From: Calliphora vicina
Lineage: Eukaryota; Arthropoda; Insecta; Diptera; Calliphoridae
Reading direction: 5' to 3'
Length of the DNA: 64,000 nt
Assembly: GCF_958450345.1 (NCBI RefSeq)
Contig: NC_088784.1
Span: 71,821,747 to 71,885,746, forward strand
A program made the translations under genes and the position numbers. Positions 33,016 through 45,639 of the stretch are shown here, piece by piece (position 1 is the stretch's first letter; every line of letters begins with the position of its first letter). A model generated the notes under the pieces. It saw nothing but the letters and a program-made list of their open reading frames with translations. It searched no databases and had not been told where the DNA came from.

Positions 33016-34200
33016 TAGAAATATTAAGTTTCACTTGTTACAGTATTACAACTTGCCTTTAAATTCGTTTTCACTCTCAACCAAAGTTCTTTGCAAATTA
33101 AAAAAGTAACAAACTTTAATTTCCCTAAGAATGTACTTCATAAACATGTTACACATTCTTTTCCCAGAAATATTTTATCAATTTTTACCTGAAAAAATCC
33201 CCCTTTCTTTCTTTTTTTTTTTTGCAGAAAAAGAAAATTAACATTTTTTGATCATTTAAATAGTTTAAACAAAAAGTACATACTTGCACTTGTACATGAT
33301 TGATGTTACAAATATGTGGCAGTGTGCAAACTAACGACACAATTGTGAATAAACAAATTAATGAATGAATGACGGTTTGAATGAATATTAGAGTTGGTAT
33401 TGATTAGAATTGACACTGATAACAAAATGAACACACACTTATTAACTGCAATAACTCATAAACAAATTTGTAATAAATTTGTTAATTATTACGTTTGTTA
33501 AGTTTGTTTATTCTTTTATTGTTGTTGTTATTGTTATTGCTGTACAACAGCACAAACAAAAACATTTCAAATTAATTATTGCACAAATATTGAAATTCAA
33601 AATTGTTGGAATTTATGTATGTTTGTGTATTTGATTTCTTTTGTTTTTGTTTATTTAACATTTATTGCAAATTGTGAAATACCTAAATACAACCGAACAA
33701 AAACAAATAAATAATTCCTTGACGAAAGCAAAGGCGTATTCAAACAAAAGTATTCAGAATAAAGATTACAAGATATAAAAGTTCGTAAATTTCATGAATG
33801 TAATTGGTAAATTCTAATTTACGTCATACATACATATGTATTTGAATTATATAAGTAAACGATTATTATTACATCAGAGTGGTATGTACTACGTCAAATA
33901 ACATTTACAAATATTTATATTGTAATCTAAATGAGATAAAAATTTGAATAAAATCGAAAATCTGCAAACATTCTCAGCAAAAATTTCACTTACCCAATAA
34001 GCCATAAACTAATGGACGCAAATTGAAATAGCTATGATAACAGGTTACAGTCTTCTGTCGGAACTGCAGGAAATGGGAACGAGGAGCGATTGCTCCTCGG
34101 AATAAATGTGGATCAAATTGTTCCCAATATTTGCAATCCTATTAAAATTTTGATATAAATTTTAGTTTTAGAAACTCAATGAACATGTAATATGTAATAA
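33016..34200. other. Probably host DNA; no gene seen
   Basis: A/T-rich, with CAACA/TTGTTG short repeats near 33520-33560. No recognised repeat end or coding similarity. Confidence 0.45.
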
Positions 34201-35129
34201 AATCTTTATTTATTAACGAAACTCAATGAAATTTTCAACGTTTCTTAAGTTTTTCATTCTAAAAATTTGAGCGAAAATCCGAAAAATGGTATTTTTTACA
34301 ATTTTGACTATAGGGTCCACATTTCCTTTGGGGCTAGGAACATACTTTGGCGATAAATAGGAAACACATCAAGGTTTCCATGGCTGCTTTTCGTTTTCTG
34401 ATCCCAGCTTTGGGATTTTAGAACATGTGGCCCAAAGTTGAATTTTTGATAAAATATAGGTCATATTCCGAAAGGCGTAGGGGCGACACATTCAAAAAAT
34501 GGGAAATTTTGTTTATACCAAAATGTTCTCCGTAAAGATACCTCACAGAAAAACATAAAATTGTTGTATGTTCTTAAAGAAAGTTTTTTTTTAATAAAAA
34601 AAGAGTTACGTCACCTTTTCGTCCAAAAAACAGCAAAAATCTACTATTTTTTTAATATTTAAATTGAAAATCGTTTATTTTTCGATCCATAATAGATATT
34701 GACCTCAAATCTTTTGTATATTATTTCTAATTTAGTTGTCTAACTAACAAATAAATTCGAGTCCATTCGGTCCAAAATTCGCCCTATATTTTTAAAATAG
34801 CGGGCCAAGGTATGGCCAAATTTTAAAATTTAAATTTTTAAATGCCTACAACTCGAAGATTAGAACAGATAAATAGCACACACAAGACCTAGCCGAGCGC
34901 TTTCCAAAAATATCGGAAGGGAAACAAAAAAATGGCACGTGTTTAAAAATTTTACATGTCGAAGGTACCCTACTTTGAGCCCCCATAGCGCCGCCCCTGG
35001 ATTTGTAGGGCCCATTTAAGTAACTTAAACTCGAATACTCCTTGGCTACACCCAACTCAAATTTTATCGCGATCGGACCAGCCGTTTAGAAATGCCAGAT
35101 TTATTTCCAAAAAATTTCGATTCTGCCCC
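34201..35129. repeat. Probable dispersed non-coding repeat ending CCCCACTGTG
   Basis: Written in the style of the other non-coding repeats (GGTCCAAAATTCG, CGCGATCGGACCAGCCGTTT) and ends TCTGCCCCACTGTG at 35128. I could not find the matching left end (CACAGTGGGG), so this is a provisional repeat call. Confidence 0.3.
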
Positions 35130-35470
35130 ACTGTGACATGCAACACTGAGTCTTGCGAGCGTTGAAAGCGACCCTATTCGCACGACCCCATTCAGAGATT
35201 GTCACAAGGTCCCGATTGAGGGAATCATTCATGTTTTGCCTCATTGCCCTCATCTCCGACAGGCTTGGTCTATAACTGAATGAATAAGAATGGCAAATGT
35301 TGCTGTCATCTGCAAAAGAATAGATAGGGTTGGAAGTTTGACGTTTAAAAAAATAAGAAATAGAGTAGGAGAAAGAACGGAAACTAGTGGTACCCCTGAA
35401 TTGATCTTGAACTCGTTTGATGATATTCCATCTATAACAACTCGTATAAAGATTTTAATATATTCCTAAA
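35130..35470 (-). pseudogene. Non-LTR reverse transcriptase fragment
   Basis: On the minus strand the translation gives IDGISSNEFKINSGVPLVSVLSPTLF, matching the RT palm block usually written GVPQGSVLSPTLF. A later frame has features of the region after the active site (SGPCDNL, SCE, GRFQRSQ). The central part has a break with a deletion. Typical of jockey/CR1-group RT; inactive. Confidence 0.7.
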
Positions 35471-36384
35471 ACCATAAATACCATACTTATAGTTGGCTAG
35501 TTATAGCTTCTCCGGTTTTTTTATACCAACCATCAACACTGAATGTTTAACATAGTAATTGCCCGTTAAGATCATTGTAGAAGGTTCACGAAAGATGGCT
35601 GTTAGAGTTAACATCAACTGTCTCGGACATTATAAAGTGTGTCTGTATTTCTGCGAATTTATAAACGTGTATAAAAACACTGAGTGACAATTTAATTCTG
35701 TTGTTGTTGTACATTTGAATAAATAAGGAGTTGTTACAATTTTTAACTACTAAAGTGCTTTTATTTGCAATCAAAAGTATCAGGTTTATTTAAAAGAAAT
35801 AAACCACCCATTTTTAAAGTTTCAAACATATGTATATTTAGTCCAATTAATAGATAAATCTAACCCCTTTTTGAATAATTTAATCTCTACCACTCTGCTG
35901 TATAAAATTAAAAAAATAGTACTCGCTTTAAAATCTAGCAAAAATAAAAATGTATTACAAAGAACTGATATTGTTGCGATAGTAATTTGATATTGAAAAT
36001 TTGTTTTACAAACAAATGATACAAAAACTTCAAACAAAAAAGAATTCAAATTCCATTTTTTTTTTCAAAATTACCTTTAGCACATTGTCAAACATGCAAA
36101 AAATATTTTGAAATACAAATAATTGTATCTGTGTGTGTATCCGAGTAAGTTACGAATTTCTGTGTTACTGTTTTTATCAGATTTCTTGTGATTGCTACAC
36201 ATGTTTGAATATGAAGAGCTTTAATTACTTTTTTGTATTTGAAGTTGTAGATTTTTGTTACGATTTTTTTTTATTTGTTGCTTTGTCTATTTGACTTTTA
36301 TTGTAGCCGCTTTAAATGTGAATTTAAGTTCAAAGAACTTTTTTGACGATGGTTCTCTGTTTTTATTACTCTGCACCATGAGTT
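35471..36384. other. No gene seen
   Basis: A/T-rich with a GTTGTTGTTGTAC microsatellite near 35700. No coding similarity. Confidence 0.4.
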
Positions 36385-36535
36385 TACATAATTTTTACAT
36401 TTTTCATTTGCGACCCCATAAAGTATATACATATGTATATTCTGGATCGTTATATATAGCAGAGACGATATATCCATGTCCATGACTGTATGTTGAAATC
36501 AACTTTCCGAAACCTCCTGTTTGACACATTAACTT
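36385..36535 (+). mobile_element. Family A fragment
   Basis: TACATTTTTCATTTGCGACCC, ATAAAGTATATACATATG, and TGTTGAAATCAACTTTCCG follow the family A 5' half. Both ends are missing. Confidence 0.55.
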
Positions 36536-36589
36536 ATCTGCTTAGTCTTGCTTCGGTTGCCATTTAAATTCGAGAAACTTGACAGAGAG

Positions 36590-36697
36590 GTCAGCTATTA
36601 CTTAACTAATTCTAAGTAATGTAGATGGTACGAAGTAGTTATTGAAAAGTAAGCTGTTCAGTATTTGCAAGACATTACCAACTTTTAGCTGGGTCAT
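36590..36697 (-). repeat. Short dispersed repeat (family G)
   Basis: Same order of blocks as 32.92-33.02 kb, ending AACTTTTAGCTGGGTCA, i.e. the complement of a CCCAGC terminus. Confidence 0.55.
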
Positions 36698-36699
36698 TA

Positions 36700-37595
36700 T
36701 AAAACAGGTTGTAAAGTTTTCTAATTTTTTACATATTTTCTACTTGAAATTTTTAAAAACTCCATAAAATTATTACATTTTGCCACACAATCAAATACAA
36801 CTTTGTTTTATATATGTCTCTTGTTCCTAGAAATAGGTCAACTGTGTGAAATAAAATCAATTTTTTTCAATCTTTAACAATAACGTTGACACATTAAATT
36901 TTTTTTTTATTATTTTTATTTGCTATATAAAACCAGGAAATTTATTATTTCTTTAATTCAAATATACATTTGTATGACTGTCTGTGGTGTAAGTATTACA
37001 TATTAAACATGTATATGATTTGCCAGTTAATAATTATTTGTTTTCTTGTGAAAAATAGATTTCTAATCAAGTATAAATTGAAATTGAATAATTTTGAACG
37101 TTGGAAATGAAGCCAGTCGTCAGCCAGCCAGCCAAGCAAACCAACCAATCGACCAACATTCCACACTTGTTGCCATTTGAATCTTTTAGTTTTTTTTTTC
37201 TTTTTTAAGTCAAACTTCAAATGCAATTATTATTATTTTAAACAAAATTATTATTATTTGTATTGACTATTCAAATGCTCAGGGGTAACAAAACAATGCT
37301 AAAAATAGATGGAAAAAAATAAATAAATAAAGAATTATTTTCAAACAACTTTAAGATAAATGTTGTCTTTTGTTATAATCTCTTTATTATTGCCAGCTAC
37401 TTTAATTAGGTATATTAAGTTTATATGAATTAAAAGTAACATTTTCAATGTTTTGGTTAAAATTAAAATGAAAAATCGAATAAAATATCTTAATTCGTTT
37501 ATAACTTCGTAAATACTGTGATTTTAGGGAAAGTAAGCTCAATTTTATATCAAAAATAAAATATTTTATAACAAAAATAGATTTTCAGTATAAAA
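36700..37595. other. Probably host DNA; no gene seen
   Basis: A/T-rich with a GCCAGCCAGCCAAG / CAACCAACC patch near 37110-37155. No coding similarity. Confidence 0.45.
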
Positions 37596-37700
37596 CAAGT
37601 AAGAGTGTTATATTCGGCAGAGCCGAATCTTGTATACCCACCATCAATATGTGACAATAAAATATTTTTCTAATATAGGGGTTATATGGGGGGTATATGG
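37596..37700 (-). mobile_element. Hairpin-ended repeat 3' terminus, family B type
   Basis: ACAAGTAAGAGTGTTATATTCGG, hairpin (ATTCGGC-loop-GCCGAAT), then CTTGTATACCCACCATC. This supplies the 3' end missing from the 3.3-kb copy and shows family B uses the same terminal hairpin as A. Confidence 0.65.
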
Positions 37701-37929
37701 TCCATTGGGGAAGCATGGGGAAGTGATGCGCAATTCATAGCCACTCCTTCTCAACAGACAACCACTCCCACCGTCTTTACAGTTTACTGTTATTTGCAAA
37801 CGAGGCGGTATACCCACAATAGCATGTCTGGATGCTTAGTCAGGGGTAACAAAACAATGCCTGGCACCAGAATCGATTCCTGGCACCAGAATCGGAAGCA
37901 GAGGTCCAATCAACCGCTTGCCCTAAACG

Positions 37930-39640
37930 ATTAACGGAACCGAAACAAATACAACCGGAAACAAAGTGAAACAAACCGAAAAACCATTTACGACCTTCTG
38001 TCTGAAACATGGATCACGAATTGGAACATGGAATGCAAGCAACATATTCCGCAAATACAGACTCCAACTTCTTGGAATAGCCGAGGCCAAATGGCCCGAT
38101 ACTGGTGAATTCTCTGCCCCCAACGGTTTAAAATTACTATTCTTAGGAAAACGAGAGACCAAAGAAGAAAGAGCGGTGTTGGAATACTTGTATCCAAAGA
38201 AGCATATGGTGCTCTGACAGAATGGAAAGCTCACACAAACCTTATCATATCGACCAGATTTGGAACACACGTGAGGTACATAACAGTTATCCATTGCTAC
38301 GCACCATCAGACGCTGCGGAGTACGAGCAGAAAGAGGATTTTTACAACAGCCTTACCAATTTTGTTTGGTTTTTTTTGGCGCTTCATTATATCTGACTTC
38401 AATGCTCAACTGGGCGACAACAACACTGGTATGGAATCGATAATGGGCCGCCACGGAATTGGATCCATGACAAAGAACAGCGGACTGATATCGGGCATCT
38501 GCCTCAATCACAGTCTTGTCATTGGCGGCATACTCTTTCCTCATAAGCGGATTCATAAGGTGAGATCAACCAAATTGACCACATCGCCATTAGCAAAAAA
38601 GGTCGTGGGTCTCTGCAGGATGTGCGTAAAGGACGTGGTGCGTATATATCGAGTAATCACCATCTCTTAATCGCCACCATACAGCTTAAAGTTGCTGCCA
38701 TAATGAATGATAAAAATGGTTTCCAGAAGAAATTAAACACCAACAGACTAAAAGACCCTGTCATCAGAAACCGTGTTACCAACGCCATAAGGAACTCCTA
38801 TCAAGAAGAACAAGACAGTGAGGGAGATAGATGGGCTCACATCAAAAATAACCTGACCAAGTCAGCAAAAAATCACATAGGCTACAGGACCTCGCCCAAG
38901 AAGCCATGGTTGACGGAAATCAAGCGGAATCTCATAAATCAGCGTGCAGAGAGAAAGACGGAGTAAACTGTGCCAAAACCAGAACTGCTCTAGTCCAACA
39001 AGAATACGCTAGATTGGCCAAAATGGTGTAGAAAAGCGCAAGGGTGGATAAAAGGCTATAGAGAAAACAAATTGCCAACAAAAGCGCAAGCCGCAGTATA
39101 TACCCATCGCAGCCGAGACTTCTTCCGATCTGTGCATCAATTAATGAATTCCACATTCTCAACCACCAGAACTCTCATGGATAGCAATGATGAAATGACT
39201 ACTTTTAAAGAAAAACAGATTAAGATATGGGAAAAATACTTACTACACTAAACTTCTCTCCGCACCACCTCAAACACCGATAGAAAGCATATGCACCTGC
39301 CTTCAGCACCAGGAGTACAATAAATTTGATACCGCACACCCGAGTATCTCCGAAATATCAATCGCGATTTTATAACTGAATTCCAATAAAGCAACTGGTC
39401 CTGATAACATAACTCCATAGTTCTTGAAAGACCGCTGATTACTAAGCGCTGAACTCCTGCATCCGCTAATATCGGACATCTGAGATAGCGAAACACTGAC
39501 GATTGAATATACGGAGGGGATTATAACTCTGCTGCCGATGAAAGGCAACCTCTCTGATTGAAAGAATTGGAGAGTAATAACGTTATTAAGCGTGGCAACT
39601 ATCAGACCATGTGTCATCTAGTCTACGGAACGAGCTGGCT
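37930..39640 (+). pseudogene. RTE-like non-LTR retrotransposon relic (endonuclease and start of RT)
   Basis: The AP-endonuclease domain can be followed through shifting frames. It opens SRIGTWNASNIFRKYRLQLL with GIAEAKWPDTGEF, then an ISDFNAQLGDNNTG (GDFNA-type motif), GRHGIGSMTKNSG, IGGILFPHKRIHK and later an SNHHLL (SDH-type motif). A linker follows (KNHIGYRTSPKKPWL), then AIL-LNSNKATGPDNI and an NWRVITLLS motif from the start of the RT domain. It breaks off near 39640, before the active site. Stops and frameshifts throughout. The clade is my best guess; CR1-like is an alternative. Confidence 0.75.
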
Positions 39641-40378
39641 CACATAGCTCTAAATGTGCTATTATTGTGTATTATCTTCATTATATTTATAGAAATTTCC
39701 AACAAAAAGGTTTGAAAAATACAAACATAACTCTGATTCTACTTGACCATTTTTCCCCATTTTCAATACGAAATATTTCTGATCAACAGAGAATATTTGA
39801 GAAAAATGTTCATCCCCCTAATCTGTGATCAATAATATTTTATACCAAAAATCGATTAAAAATGAGCCATTTTTCAAATATTTAGCTTTTATTTATAAAC
39901 AATATAAATTTATTCAAATTATTGGCCATTGTTAGCTATGGCCTTTTCTCATCTTTCTGGCAACATATAGATTCCGCGCCAAAAGAACTGCTCATCTTTT
40001 CCAGCCAACAACGAATCAAGCCAATATCGGATACTCTGTTCCAAAGTGAAGCGTATCCCAGAGAGAGCGTCTTGCTTCGATCGAAACAAATAGTAGTAGT
40101 ACCAGGTACAGTCTGGACTATAAAACGTGTGAGGCAAAACTTCCCAAGAACTTCATTCGAAATATTACGAATATTACGGTTTCATGTCCGCATATTCTGG
40201 TCGTTTTTCGGTCAATGCTCGCTTCAAACGAATTAGTTGCGTTCGATACAGGCTGCCTATGATGGGTCTGGTCAGATTTCAGCAGCTCATAACAGATAGG
40301 GCCCATTTGGTCCCACCAAATACAGAGAATTACCTTATTGTCATGGATATTGGCTTTGATATTGATTCGGTTTGTGGC

Positions 40379-41206
40379 CAGAGAAGCAAGCCGTATCGGC
40401 GCGGCTGACGACTAGCCGCTCAGCCAATTTTTTTCAACAAGCCACGCCGCCGCCGAAACACTCGGCTGGTTGGCGGCTCAATTGCTAGCCGATTCTCATT
40501 TTTTCTATCGTATTTTATTAAATATTAAGTAACAATTAATTTTTGGTTCTTTTTTAATATCAGTGAATACTAACGAAAATCGGTATTTAATTGAATTAGT
40601 GGCAGTGATACCATATATACGCATTTATCTTGTTTTTACTGTTTTGTGAAGCTTAATTAAGATATACATATAAAATCTGAACACATCTATTATTGTCAGG
40701 AACCGTAACAGTTATTACTTTTCATAAAAGTTATATTTTTTCACAAAAGAAATATAAAGGGTATTCATTTCCAAAAAAAATACAAATTTTTGTGGATTTT
40801 TTTCTTGTATTTGTTGTGTAAAAGTGTCAAAAAATCCATTTATCCTTTATATTTCTCCTTTATATTTCTTTTATGAAAAAATATAACTTTTATGAAAAGT
40901 AATAACTGTTACGGTTCCTGACAATAATAGATTTATTTGTTTTGTAATTAATTTTTAATAAATAAAAATATTTTTATTTAAAGTAGCGTTTTGGGTATTT
41001 ATAAAAAGTAGGAATACTGTTGAGACAAATTGACATGAAAATATTTTATAATTTGCTTAAAAAGCTAATTTTATATTGTTTGAATTCGGCTAAGCTGAAT
41101 TTTTTTCAGCCGGTAGAAAACTCGGCGTAGAGCCGACTAGCCGCCGCCGCCGAAAATTGTTGCTCATAAGCCGCCGCCGAAATTTTTGAATCGGCTTGCT
41201 TCTCTG
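40379..41206. mobile_element. 828-bp GC-ended hAT MITE with 8-bp duplication
   Basis: Perfect 15-bp inverted ends CAGAGAAGCAAGCCG, flanked by a perfect 8-bp duplication TTTGTGGC (40371-40378 and 41207-41214). Subterminal regions (about 40390-40495 and 41085-41195) carry repeated CGGCTAG / GCCGCCGCCGAAA motifs, much more GC-rich than the rest. The middle is A/T-rich and contains another foldback. No transposase. Confidence 0.95.
40685..40932. mobile_element. 248-bp foldback nested in the hAT MITE
   Basis: Arms of about 75-78 bp (from 40685 and up to 40932): ATCTATTATTGTCAGGAACC and complement, continuing through GTAACAGTTATTACTTTTCA. The loop is about 95 bp. No clear target duplication, so boundaries are set by the inverted repeat only. 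Confidence 0.8.
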
Positions 41207-41373
41207 TTTGTGGCCGGGCTTCTATCATACACTTTCCTACCAAAAAAAATTGCTTTTTAGCTGGCTGGGGGAATTTCAAAGAAAAGTGGAAATAAATCTG
41301 TATAGCGAATTTTAATGTAAGTTGCCTTGGGTATAGAAGAGGCACAGTGTAGTTTAATTAATATCAGGAGCCA

Positions 41374-41974
41374 CACAGTGGTTTAGTGGCATGAAATATA
41401 TGAAAAAACGTACAAAATTATCAAAGGAGGCAAGGTTTGTGGAACTTCTGAGAAGTAAATAAAGGCTTTTTATATAAGTATTAGATATTGTTGAAAACGT
41501 CATTACATGAAGATTTATATTTTAGGAAAATTAGATAATTTAATAAATTCTACCTTAGTAACCGAATTTTACAGTTGTAGCTACAATATTTTAGAAACGG
41601 TAGCAAAATTTTGGTTGCTTCAACCGAAATTCTTCTTTATCAACTGACTTTCTGTTGATGGAACCCAAAAATTCTATGTGTACAACCGAATCATTCGATT
41701 GGTAACAAATTCGGTTGCTATCACGAATCTGTTTTCTCTGTGCATTTTAAATTTCAGCTCATTCGGATAATAAATGATTTTTTTAAAAACTTTGAGACCC
41801 AAGGTGTCCAACTTTGAGGGGCAACGTACTGGCCGCTATTAGCGCTAGGATGCTGAGCAACTGCAATTCAACTCGAAAACACCCCAGCTCCAACCATGTG
41901 AAATTTCGTAGCAATATCTGAAATAGTTCCCGAGATACCGAATAATTTAAAAAAAAAGTTTTTAAACCACTGTG
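41374..41974. repeat. Pair of inverted CACAGTGGTTTA ends around dispersed repeats
   Basis: CACAGTGGTTTA at 41374 and TAAACCACTGTG ending at 41974 could delimit a 0.6-kb element. Inside are copies of the 28.4-kb repeat (41.43-41.58 kb) and of family E (41.55-41.75 kb). The flanks do not show a duplication, so this is tentative. Confidence 0.35.
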
Positions 41975-42370
41975 CTGCGCCGCAAGCTAAACTTACAATT
42001 ATACCGATTTTATGTTTTATGATCTCTGACAGTTTACGTGGTATTCGCATTTTAAAAGAATTGTACATTTTGGGACTCTCCATTAATACCACCGAACGTT
42101 TTCTGTGTCCCGGTGTCCTACATTAGGTTTCATTGCAAAAGCAGTGCTGTGTAGGGTTTTCTATAAATTCACCCACACCAAATTTTACACTTTTCTATTC
42201 AGTTTCTCTTATATTATTTAAGTTTTAAGTCAACAACTTTAACAGACAAAGCAATTATTAAATATTAAACAAAAATTATATTAAAAATAGCCCCAGAATA
42301 ATATTTAGAAAATACAAAAATTGGAAAAAATTATAAAAGTTCCAGAGTAATAAAATCTAACAACAATTAA
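41975..42370. other. No gene seen
   Basis: Mixed repeat-like and A/T-rich DNA. Confidence 0.35.
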
Positions 42371-42372
42371 AA

Positions 42373-42480
42373 ACAAAGAGAGAGAGTTGGTGGGCTCGTA
42401 CCAACCAGCTCGATAAATATACACTTTGTCTTAGTTCAGACACACAGCTGGTTGTTAGTTCTGATCTCGACAGTAAATAA
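42373..42480 (+). promoter_or_regulatory. Possible promoter: GAGA tract, TATA-like box, initiator-like site (weak)
   Basis: (GA)n at 42377-42386, ATAAATATA at 42413-42421, TTCAGAC at 42435-42441. Perfect 9-bp inverted repeat CAACCAGCT (42402-42410) / AGCTGGTTG (42446-42454) places the TATA-like box in a loop. TATA-to-initiator spacing (about 24 bp) is shorter than canonical, and no gene follows within view, so it may be a first non-coding exon, an LTR remnant or chance. Confidence 0.25.
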
Positions 42481-44285
42481 AACAAAAATAATAAAAACAA
42501 ATACTCGTATTAAATTACGTTTATTTGCCCAGTACTTTTGAAATAATTTACGCAAACTATTAAATGGGATTAATCACAAATACTCTTATGAGTATTTAGG
42601 TAAACGTATCCGTATATACGCGCAACGATATAGAAACGTCTGTGGAATCTTTTTAATATTTATTCAATTTATATTTGTTCTTAATTAAACAATTGGTAGC
42701 AATGAGTAATTTTTAAAAGTGAAATATTGGGTAACTTGGTAAATTTTGTGACATGATTTTATCTAAGAAAATTTTAAATATTTTAGACTATATTGAGACA
42801 GTTTTTAAATTTATATAAAGCTCTTAAAGGAGAGTATAAACAAACGAAAGCTATTTGTATGATATTTAGACTGTGGGTTCCTCTCCTCCTTTACATGTCC
42901 ACTAAGAGGAGATTTTTATAAATTCAAAGGTTTTGGGGGTAAAAACGGGTAAATTCGGTAACCTTACATTTCGTAAACAAATACAGATACAATGAATAAT
43001 TAAAACGCATATTCATTCGTTTCAAAAATGAACGGAGAGGTGTTCGGTACTTTTTTAAAATTCGAACCTTTTAGCGGAGTAATCAGCTGAAAACAGTATT
43101 TTGGTACTATTTTTTTAAACCAAATAACATAGATATTAATAAAAAAGGAAATATAAATTTGGTACTTTTTGGAAATTTTTAGGGATAAAAATCGTATTAA
43201 ATTTTGGTACTTTTTTTCATGTGTTTATTTTATTATGAGCTCCCAATACGACACTGGGATTCACTTGAATACAATTTTTATCATCGCAATGGGGAACAAA
43301 AAGTACCAAAAATGAAAAATACATTTTATTCAAACACGAATTTTGATTAAATTTTAGAATGATTTGATTTAGTTGATTTGAATGGTATACTGAGAAATCA
43401 CAGTGTAGTAATTAAAAGTACTTTCTCCTACTTTTAATGGTACTTCTTTGTATTTTCTTTAACAATGAACTAGAAAACAAGTTATCAGTAGTATTTGTTT
43501 GTATTAAATATGCGACCAAATGCAAATTTAGTCTCTGTAGCACAGTGTAACTTTTGCAATATTTTATAAGGATCATTATTAATATTTTGAATATTTTTGA
43601 GATTTTTCTCATTAAACATTTTGCATTTGCTTTTCTATTTTTAATTTTCAACTAAAGATTCCCACGTTATAATTTGATTTTTCCAAAATAGTACACAGCC
43701 AAACAAAACCAAACAAAAAATAAATATCATGAATTGTTTATTAAATGGAATATAAATCACATAAATTTGTTCGAGAAAAAATAATAATAAAGAAAAAACA
43801 GCATTTAATATCTTGTTACTGTCATGAGCTTTACTTTTAGTTAAATGCGGAGGTGCACAAACTTGTAGGCTAAATACACATTTCAAAGGAGGTAGGTTTA
43901 ATTAAACATTATAAAACGTAATAAATTATACATTACATTACCTTTCCGACGATTCCAAACATTCCTTCAATATTACGCATTTGTAAAACGTTTTTAGCAG
44001 TTTAAATAAAAATTCAATACAAATAATAACATGTTGATAAGTTATTGACCGGTAATACTTATGTTTGGTATCCGAAAAGCCAATTCAGTAATACTGCAAA
44101 TTTACAATATCATTCTCTGGAAGTATATAATTTGGTCCGATAAATTTTACGAAACATTTGTACTAAAAAACATGCCGTAAATCTTACGGAGAATTTTCCT
44201 CTCAAACACTGTCAACAATGAATCGTCTAATATTTTCATAGTACATGTTTCAGCAGGACGAGTAAACCGAGTACAGTGTTATCTT
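42481..44285. other. Probably host DNA; no gene seen
   Basis: A/T-rich; a GGTACTTTTT motif recurs several times between 43045 and 43450. Two short open frames on minus (43412-43886) have no recognisable domain. Confidence 0.4.
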
Positions 44286-44289
44286 TGTC

Positions 44290-45355
44290 CTTCGAGAGCG
44301 GACTTTGCTTCTCAATTGCCTATTAAGCCCAAAGTAACATCTATTAACAATAGTTATTCTCCGCTTGATTTCTAGGCTGACATCGTTGTTGTTAGTAACA
44401 CTGGCACCTAAATAAATGTCTTTTCTGCTTACTGCTTACCAAATATGTTGATGTCGTCAGCATATTCAAGCAGCATGATATTTTGTTGTAGATAATATCC
44501 GTGGTTTTAATTTTTGTTTCTTAATATCTTCTCCATTAGCAAATTGAAGAAATCACACGATAAGGCATCGCCTTGCCTGAAACCTCTCATTATTTTAAAG
44601 GGGTCGGAGATGTCGGTCGGAGCGGGAAAGGCATCGCCGCTTTATTATTCTTCAACCAGGCTATAGCTGTTTGTACCTCGACGGTATGTCGATGCCGTCG
44701 TCGTTTATTAACGTTTTAGGTGCGGAATTTTAATTTGTGGTATTGTTGAATTTATCACCTCCTTCCATAGCCTAAGTCTGCCATATGCATCCGTTACAAT
44801 ATTCCCATTGGCATCTCTACAGGAAGACGCGCAGCATTTAAATCCTTCAATCTGACACCTTATTTTTTGAAAGAATTTCCGGGTGTTATTCCTATTATGT
44901 TGTAGTGCATCTCAAGTTTTCACACTCACGCCTTTCTTGTTTCTTCCGACACTCATCCTTTCTCTTCTCCCTATACAACTGGCTCACAGCATTCCTTTCG
45001 ACCTGCGTAGCAGCTGTCTGGAGTGTTGCTCGGTATGCATCATTTTTTTCTGCAGTGGCATCGCGATCCTACCCGAGTACCTCATCGGCAGCAGCGCGAA
45101 TTGAATGGGTCCATTGTTCATCTATAGTAGGAATTATAACATTTTGACAACAATAGCTTCTAGCTATTCTGGATTGTGATTGGAGCTTTGTGGTGTCCAG
45201 TTTTCATTTTTATCAGCGCGGGCAGTTTTTAACTTATTGAGGCGTGTTCGGACTTTTGCCGCAACAAGATAGTGGTCCGAATCGATATTTTTATGTCTTC
45301 AATCTATCACAACGTGATCATTTTGCTTTCTCGTGTTCTGATCTGGGGAAAACCA
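44290..45355 (-). pseudogene. Non-LTR retrotransposon relic (end of endonuclease to RT active site)
   Basis: Minus-strand order from 45355 downward: TWFSPDQNTRKQNDHVVID and SDHYLVAAKVR (endonuclease end), a basic linker (YREKRKDECRKKQERRE), then a later RT block RQGDALSCDFFNLLMEK and LEYADDINIFGK with the YADD active site. Intervening stops and a deletion between linker and RT. Inactive. The motif style fits the same broad group as the 37.9-kb relic. Confidence 0.75.
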
Positions 45356-45639
45356 AGTATATATATATATATATATAAATTCCCTTCGATCCTATAAGGA
45401 GCATAGGGCCTCAACAAAGTTCTTCCAATCAGATCTGTTCATCGCAATAATTTTTACTTCACTCCAGCTTTTATGCATTTTTCTAGCCTCGCTATCAATT
45501 TGCACCATTATCCTAGGCAAGCTACAGCAGACCAATCTCTACTCAGCTGGATCAACAACCGATTAACGAAACTGACACAAGGCAATAAAAACAATCGATT
45601 GAATATCTATACCAACATCATACATGTATCCGAAGACCC

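Larger units (their letters stand above)
39915..41235 (-). pseudogene. Mariner remnant, third copy, interrupted by a hAT MITE
   Basis: On the minus strand, upstream of the MITE come KPGHKPNQYQ..., and downstream NIHD...WWDQMGPICYELLKSDQTHH, then a degenerate C-terminal region ending near 39915 in sequence like that at 6.42-6.6 kb. Removing 40379-41206 and one TTTGTGGC restores continuous mariner order. Confidence 0.75.

Noticed and set aside
41374..41974. A second Transib element (CACAGTG ends)
   Set aside because: The inverted CACAGTGGTTTA ends are real, but the flanks (AGCCA and CTGCG) are not duplicated and no nonamer-like block follows.
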